Part shown: piece after piece, positions 60,864 to 64,000 of the stretch | How the letters are laid out: the number at the start of each line of letters is the position of its first letter | Position numbering within the stretch: the first letter of the stretch is position 1 | NCBI GenBank assembly: GCA_944392125.1 | Contig: CALXVP010000008.1 | Location: 1 to 64,000, forward strand | Origin: an uncultured Alphaproteobacteria bacterium | GTDB taxonomy: Bacteria > Pseudomonadota > Alphaproteobacteria > CAAHEQ01 > UBA3637 | Reading direction: 5' to 3' | Length of the DNA: 64,000 nucleotides | Notes under the pieces: generated by a model | The model's database searches: none | Seen by the model: only the letters and a program-made list of their open reading frames with translations | What the model was told of the DNA's origin: nothing | Translations under genes and position numbers: made by a program

Positions 60864-60986
60864 ACATTTTTTAAAATGCCTTTGAAAAAGCAGTCGGCAA
60901 TTCTCTTTGAAACAAAGAAAAGTAATTTTATAACCCCCTGATAAACAAAAAAATGCAAAGAAAATGCGCGCATTTGAAAAAGATAC

Positions 60987-61016
60987 TTGCTTTTTGGCAG
61001 AAAATATGCCTAAATA
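60987..61016 (+). promoter_or_regulatory. Candidate promoter and leader of gap
   Basis: TTGCTT (60987-60992) and TAAATA (61011-61016), spacer 18 bases. A small 5-bp hairpin GCGGG/CCCGC lies in the leader around 61036-61050, before AGGAG and the ATG. Weak -10, so tentative. Confidence 0.4.
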
Positions 61017-61078
61017 ATAACCGATTTTTGAAAATGCGGGATAGGCCCGCGTGTATATGAACTTGAACAAAGGAGAAA

Positions 61079-62092
61079 ATGATGACAGTTCGTGTTGCTA
61101 TTAACGGTTTCGGCCGTATCGGTCGTTTAGTGTATCGTGCATTCTTGGAATCAGGTCGCAAAGATATCGATATTGTTGCGATTAACGATTTAGGTGATGC
61201 CAACGCCAACGCATATCTTTTAAAATATGACTCCGTTCACCGTGCAACGCCGTTTGACGTGCGTGCCGAAGGGGATTATATCATCGCCGGTGATTACAAA
61301 ACAAAAGTGATTGCACAACGTGACCCGACACAATTACCGTGGAAAGAAATGGATATTGATATCGTGATGGAATGCACGGGTATCTTCACAGCCAAAGAAA
61401 AAGCCATGGTTCACATTAATGCCGGTGCCAAACGCGTTTTGGTTTCGGCTCCGTCGCAAGGTGCTGATAAAACAATCGTGTTCGGTGTCAACCAAAACAC
61501 ATTAACGGCTGATGACTTGGTTGTTTCCAATGCTTCTTGCACAACGAACTGCTTAGCTCCGGTTGCCTACGTGTTGGATAAAGAATTCGGCATTGAACAA
61601 GGATTTATGACAACGATTCACTCTTACACAAATGACCAAAAGATTTTGGATCAAGTGCATAAAGACTTATACCGTTCACGTGCCGCAGCCATGAGCATGA
61701 TTCCGACTTCAACGGGTGCCGCCAAAGCCGTCGGATTGGTATTACCGCAATTGGCCGGCAAATTGGATGGTGTATCCATTCGTGTACCGACGCCGGATGT
61801 TTCTATCGTTGATGCGAACTTCATTATGAAGAAAGCCGTCACACGTGACGAAGTCAACGCCGTTATGGAAAAATATGCAAACGGTGCTTTAAACGGCATT
61901 TTGGGCTACAATACGGCTCCGTTGGTTTCCGTTGACTTTACGCACAACTCGCATTCATCTACATTTGATGCCAACGGCACAAAAGTGATGGGTGGCACAC
62001 AATTACGTGTTATGAGCTGGTATGATAACGAATGGGGTTTCTCAAATCGTATGTTAGATACGGCTGCTTACATGGGTTCGCTCATTAAGTAA
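61079..62092 (+). CDS. gap: Glyceraldehyde-3-phosphate dehydrogenase
   Basis: A 337-residue enzyme interconverting glyceraldehyde-3-phosphate and 1,3-bisphosphoglycerate. The NAD-binding start VRVAINGFGRIGRLVYRAFL, the catalytic Cys in SNASCTTNCLAP, the STGAAKAVGLVLP segment and the C-terminal SWYDNEWGFSNRMLD are all present, and length is normal. Two Met codons at 61079 and 61082 are both possible starts after AGGAG. The pgk gene follows after a 100-base spacer with a hairpin, so both may share a transcript that is processed or attenuated between them. Confidence 0.97.
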   Translation: MMTVRVAINGFGRIGRLVYRAFLESGRKDIDIVAINDLGDANANAYLLKYDSVHRATPFDVRAEGDYIIAGDYKTKVIAQRDPTQLPWKEMDIDIVMECTGIFTAKEKAMVHINAGAKRVLVSAPSQGADKTIVFGVNQNTLTADDLVVSNASCTTNCLAPVAYVLDKEFGIEQGFMTTIHSYTNDQKILDQVHKDLYRSRAAAMSMIPTSTGAAKAVGLVLPQLAGKLDGVSIRVPTPDVSIVDANFIMKKAVTRDEVNAVMEKYANGALNGILGYNTAPLVSVDFTHNSHSSTFDANGTKVMGGTQLRVMSWYDNEWGFSNRMLDTAAYMGSLIK

Positions 62093-62110
62093 GGCGAGAA
62101 AGCAAAAGAT

Positions 62111-62150
62111 GTAAGGAGGGCAGTCATCAAACAGAGGGCTTCCCTCCTTA
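62111..62150 (+). terminator. Long-loop hairpin between gap and pgk
   Basis: TAAGGAGGG (62112-62120) pairs with CCCTCCTTA (62142-62150), loop of 21 bases, followed by TTTACTT. The U run is short, so partial termination or an mRNA-stabilising structure after gap is more likely than full termination. Confidence 0.6.
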
Positions 62151-62192
62151 TTTACTTAACGGCAGACTTGATAACAAAAAAAGGATTGAAAA

Positions 62193-63377
62193 ATGACATA
62201 TAAAACATTAGATGATTTTGATTTTGATGGAAAAACCGTCTTTGTGCGCGCCGATTTAAACGTGCCGGCAAAAGATGGTAAAATTACAGATACAACGCGG
62301 ATTGATCGTTTTGTGCCGACATTAAAAGAACTCGTCAGCAAAGGGGCAAAAGTGGTGGTTGCTTCTCACTTCGGGCGTCCGAAAGGGGAAAAGAATCCTG
62401 AATTTTCCATGGCCTTTTTGGCAGATGCATTATCAAAAGCAAGCGGATTAAAAGTTGTGTTTGCACGGGATTGCATCGGTGATGAAAGAGATATGCTTAT
62501 TCGCGGTATGCAAAAAGGCGATGTGATTTTGCTTGAAAACTTGCGTTTCTATCCGGGCGAAGAAAAGAACGATAAAGAATTTGCCGAACACTTGGCCAGC
62601 GGTATCGATATTTATATTAACGATGCGTTTTCAACGGCACACCGTGCCCACGCTTCCACGGAAGGAATGGCGCATTTATTACCGCGCGGGGCCGGTCGGT
62701 TAATGCAGGAAGAATTGCAAGCATTAGATAAAGCCCTCGGCAATCCGGAACATCCGGCCGTGGCTTTGGTCGGCGGATCAAAAGTGTCAACGAAATTGGA
62801 TTTACTTTCTAACTTGGTCAAGAAAGTTGATTTCTTGTGCATCGGTGGCGGTATGGCGCACACATTCTTGGCTGCCAAAGGGATTCCGATGGGCGAAGGT
62901 TCGTTGGTAGAACCGTCCATGATTGATACGGCAAAAGAAATTTTAGCCAATTCGGGAAATTGCAAAATTGTTTTACCGGTTGATTTAACATGGGCCGATC
63001 AATTCGGCGAAGGCCAGACACCGCATGTTTCCGATGCAACCGACGTTCCGGCAGGAAAGGTTTTGTTGGATATCGGACCAAAATCGATTGCCGAATTCAT
63101 CAATACGATTGCCCATTGTAAGACATTGATTTGGAACGGCCCGGTCGGTGCGTTTGAAATCAAGCCGTTTGATAAAGGCACGAACGAAATTGCCGAAGCC
63201 GTTGCGAAGTTAACGAAAGAGGGTAAACTGACCTCTGTTGCGGGTGGTGGAGATACGGTATCAGCTTTAAAGAAAGCAGGTGTTGCGGATTCGCTCACGT
63301 ATGTATCGGCAGCAGGCGGTGCATTCCTTGAATGGATGGAAGGGAAATCTTTACCCGGTGTTGCCATTTTAGGATAA
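62193..63377 (+). CDS. pgk: Phosphoglycerate kinase
   Basis: A 394-residue kinase of normal length that makes ATP from 1,3-bisphosphoglycerate. The substrate region VFVRADLNVPAKDG...DTTRIDRFVPTL, the SHFGRPKG segment, the LLENLRFYPGEEKND block and the nucleotide site SVAGGGDTVSALKKAG are all recognisable. It lies 100 bases downstream of gap on the same strand, the common glycolytic pair. A terminator begins 29 bases after the stop. Confidence 0.97.
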   Translation: MTYKTLDDFDFDGKTVFVRADLNVPAKDGKITDTTRIDRFVPTLKELVSKGAKVVVASHFGRPKGEKNPEFSMAFLADALSKASGLKVVFARDCIGDERDMLIRGMQKGDVILLENLRFYPGEEKNDKEFAEHLASGIDIYINDAFSTAHRAHASTEGMAHLLPRGAGRLMQEELQALDKALGNPEHPAVALVGGSKVSTKLDLLSNLVKKVDFLCIGGGMAHTFLAAKGIPMGEGSLVEPSMIDTAKEILANSGNCKIVLPVDLTWADQFGEGQTPHVSDATDVPAGKVLLDIGPKSIAEFINTIAHCKTLIWNGPVGAFEIKPFDKGTNEIAEAVAKLTKEGKLTSVAGGGDTVSALKKAGVADSLTYVSAAGGAFLEWMEGKSLPGVAILG

Positions 63378-63406
63378 GCAACTGATAAGCAATTTTTGCT
63401 AAAAGG

Positions 63407-63444
63407 AAAAAGTCTTTTGCGTGTGATACGTAAAAGACTTTTTT
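63407..63444 (+). terminator. Terminator of pgk
   Basis: AAAAAGTCTTTT (63407-63418) pairs with AAAAGACTTTTT further on (about 63432-63443), with additional GCGT/ACG pairing near the loop and a closing T run. Confidence 0.85.
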
Positions 63445-63604
63445 ATGTGAAGAAATGAAGCGATAACTAAGACGAAACAAACAAGACAAAAAAGAATCTA
63501 CCGAGAAAGCAAAACAGCTTGGATAAAGGTCTTACGAGCAAAATTCTGTTTTAAAATCGGAGTTTGATTTTCAAAAGAAAGCGAGCGTAATCCGTTTTGA
63601 TTTT

Positions 63605-64000
63605 TTATTCTTTCAAGACGCAATAATTCCCATCCAGCGTGCGTTCTTCGTAGCATTCCATACAAGCATCGGTCATATTCTGAACATTCACACGATCTTC
63701 GGCATCGCAGGGATAACATTTATTATCTCTACCACGTAGCGGGGCATCTGCCGGGCATTTCGGAACGCACATATCATTGTATCTATTGCGTGTATCAGGA
63801 CACTGTTCACATCCAACTTCATTAAAAGCTCCTATTCTGATATTTTCTTGTGTTTCGCAAGAATAACATTTTCCATCTGCTCCTGTAAAAGTTCCATATT
63901 CTTTTCCACATGGTAATGAGCAATAACGCTTATAATCTCCATTTGCAACACGATTAGGACACATTTTTTCACATACACTTGTTGCTGACGGACCAATATA
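63605..64000 (-). CDS. Cysteine-rich repeat protein, C-terminal part only (cut by window edge)
   Basis: The frame is open to the window edge at 64000, so only the last 131 or so residues are seen; the Met at 63964 is internal. About 18 Cys occur in pairs and spaced motifs (CEKMCP, YCSLPCGKEYG, KCYSCETQ, CEQCPD, MCVPKCPADAP, KCYPCDAE, CMECYEE), with Gly-Asp/Asn-x-C turns, recalling growth-factor-receptor-like Cys-rich modules. The repeat differs from that of the pilin-like protein at 25911-27956, but the general style is alike. Presumably extracellular and disulfide-bonded. Its N-terminus, which would show export type, lies outside. Confidence 0.7.
   Translation of the reverse strand, partial: YIGPSATSVCEKMCPNRVANGDYKRYCSLPCGKEYGTFTGADGKCYSCETQENIRIGAFNEVGCEQCPDTRNRYNDMCVPKCPADAPLRGRDNKCYPCDAEDRVNVQNMTDACMECYEERTLDGNYCVLKE

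Noticed and set aside
61036-61078. Riboswitch in the gap leader
   Set aside because: Only one small 5-bp hairpin; too short for a known riboswitch class.

Overview
The window reads as a chromosomal segment of a Gram-negative alphaproteobacterium with moderately low GC. The sequence basis is: a DUF2066 / PerM-like / HdaA-like gene trio, a detached F0 operon with separate b' and b subunits (atpI-B-E-F'-F), many lipid A and LPS genes (lpxC, lpxK, an lpxL-type acyltransferase, waaA, an lptF/G permease, lnt), an mlaE-mlaF pair, and a VirB3-VirB4 pair of type IV secretion (T4SS) type. Prepilin-like leaders of the 'SMVEMLGVLAVIGVLS' type and a large subtilisin autotransporter with N-terminal ankyrin-like sequence fit the uncultured gut-associated alphaproteobacteria. 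That placement is inference; no rRNA gene is present to test it.

Layout. 1-3.4 kb: a tRNA-Gly next to a short tRNA-derived direct repeat, then DUF2066-perM-hdaA. 3.5-9.1 kb: a HIT protein and a translationally coupled four-gene envelope glycan operon (three glycosyltransferases and a phosphoglycerol-transferase-like enzyme). 9.2-14.2 kb: the subtilisin autotransporter, divergent from rlmB and an mTERF-like helical-repeat protein. 14.5-19.2 kb: rpmJ, lnt, a DUF192 protein, a lipoprotein and dnaB on the minus strand. 19.2-23.8 kb: ruvA, a BI-1/YccA protein, then a DsbA-like protein coupled to the F0 operon. 24.3-28 kb: an ankyrin protein and a 681-residue prepilin-like, cysteine-repeat protein. 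28-34.2 kb: valS, then mlaE-mlaF-radA. 34.2-39.2 kb: a double-CDGSH protein, a DUF378 protein, an HExxH protein and virB4/virB3. 39.6-48.3 kb: lpxC, an M23 peptidase, PBP1a, a short pilin-like Cys-rich protein, an lptF/G permease and a protein with 28-residue tandem repeats. 48.4-54.3 kb: lpxL-lpxK-waaA, an orphan winged-helix regulator, rlmE and an RsmB-type methyltransferase. 54.4-58.9 kb: an RND pump. 59.3-64 kb: an acidic/Gln-rich protein, gap, pgk and the end of another Cys-rich protein.

The common theme is envelope construction: lipid A synthesis and export, lipoprotein acylation, peptidoglycan synthesis and remodelling, lipid transport, glycan decoration, and several large surface or secreted proteins. 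The accessory layer holds the less familiar material: the pilin-Cys-repeat chimera, the pilin-like Cys-rich protein, the 28-residue repeat protein, the mTERF-like protein, the HExxH protein beside virB4, and the acidic/Gln-rich protein. Most of these have their own sigma70-like promoter (near-consensus -35 and -10, 16-17 bp spacer). Several gene starts were moved downstream to the Met or GTG with a good ribosome binding site; in two cases a promoter lies between, or over, the longer start.
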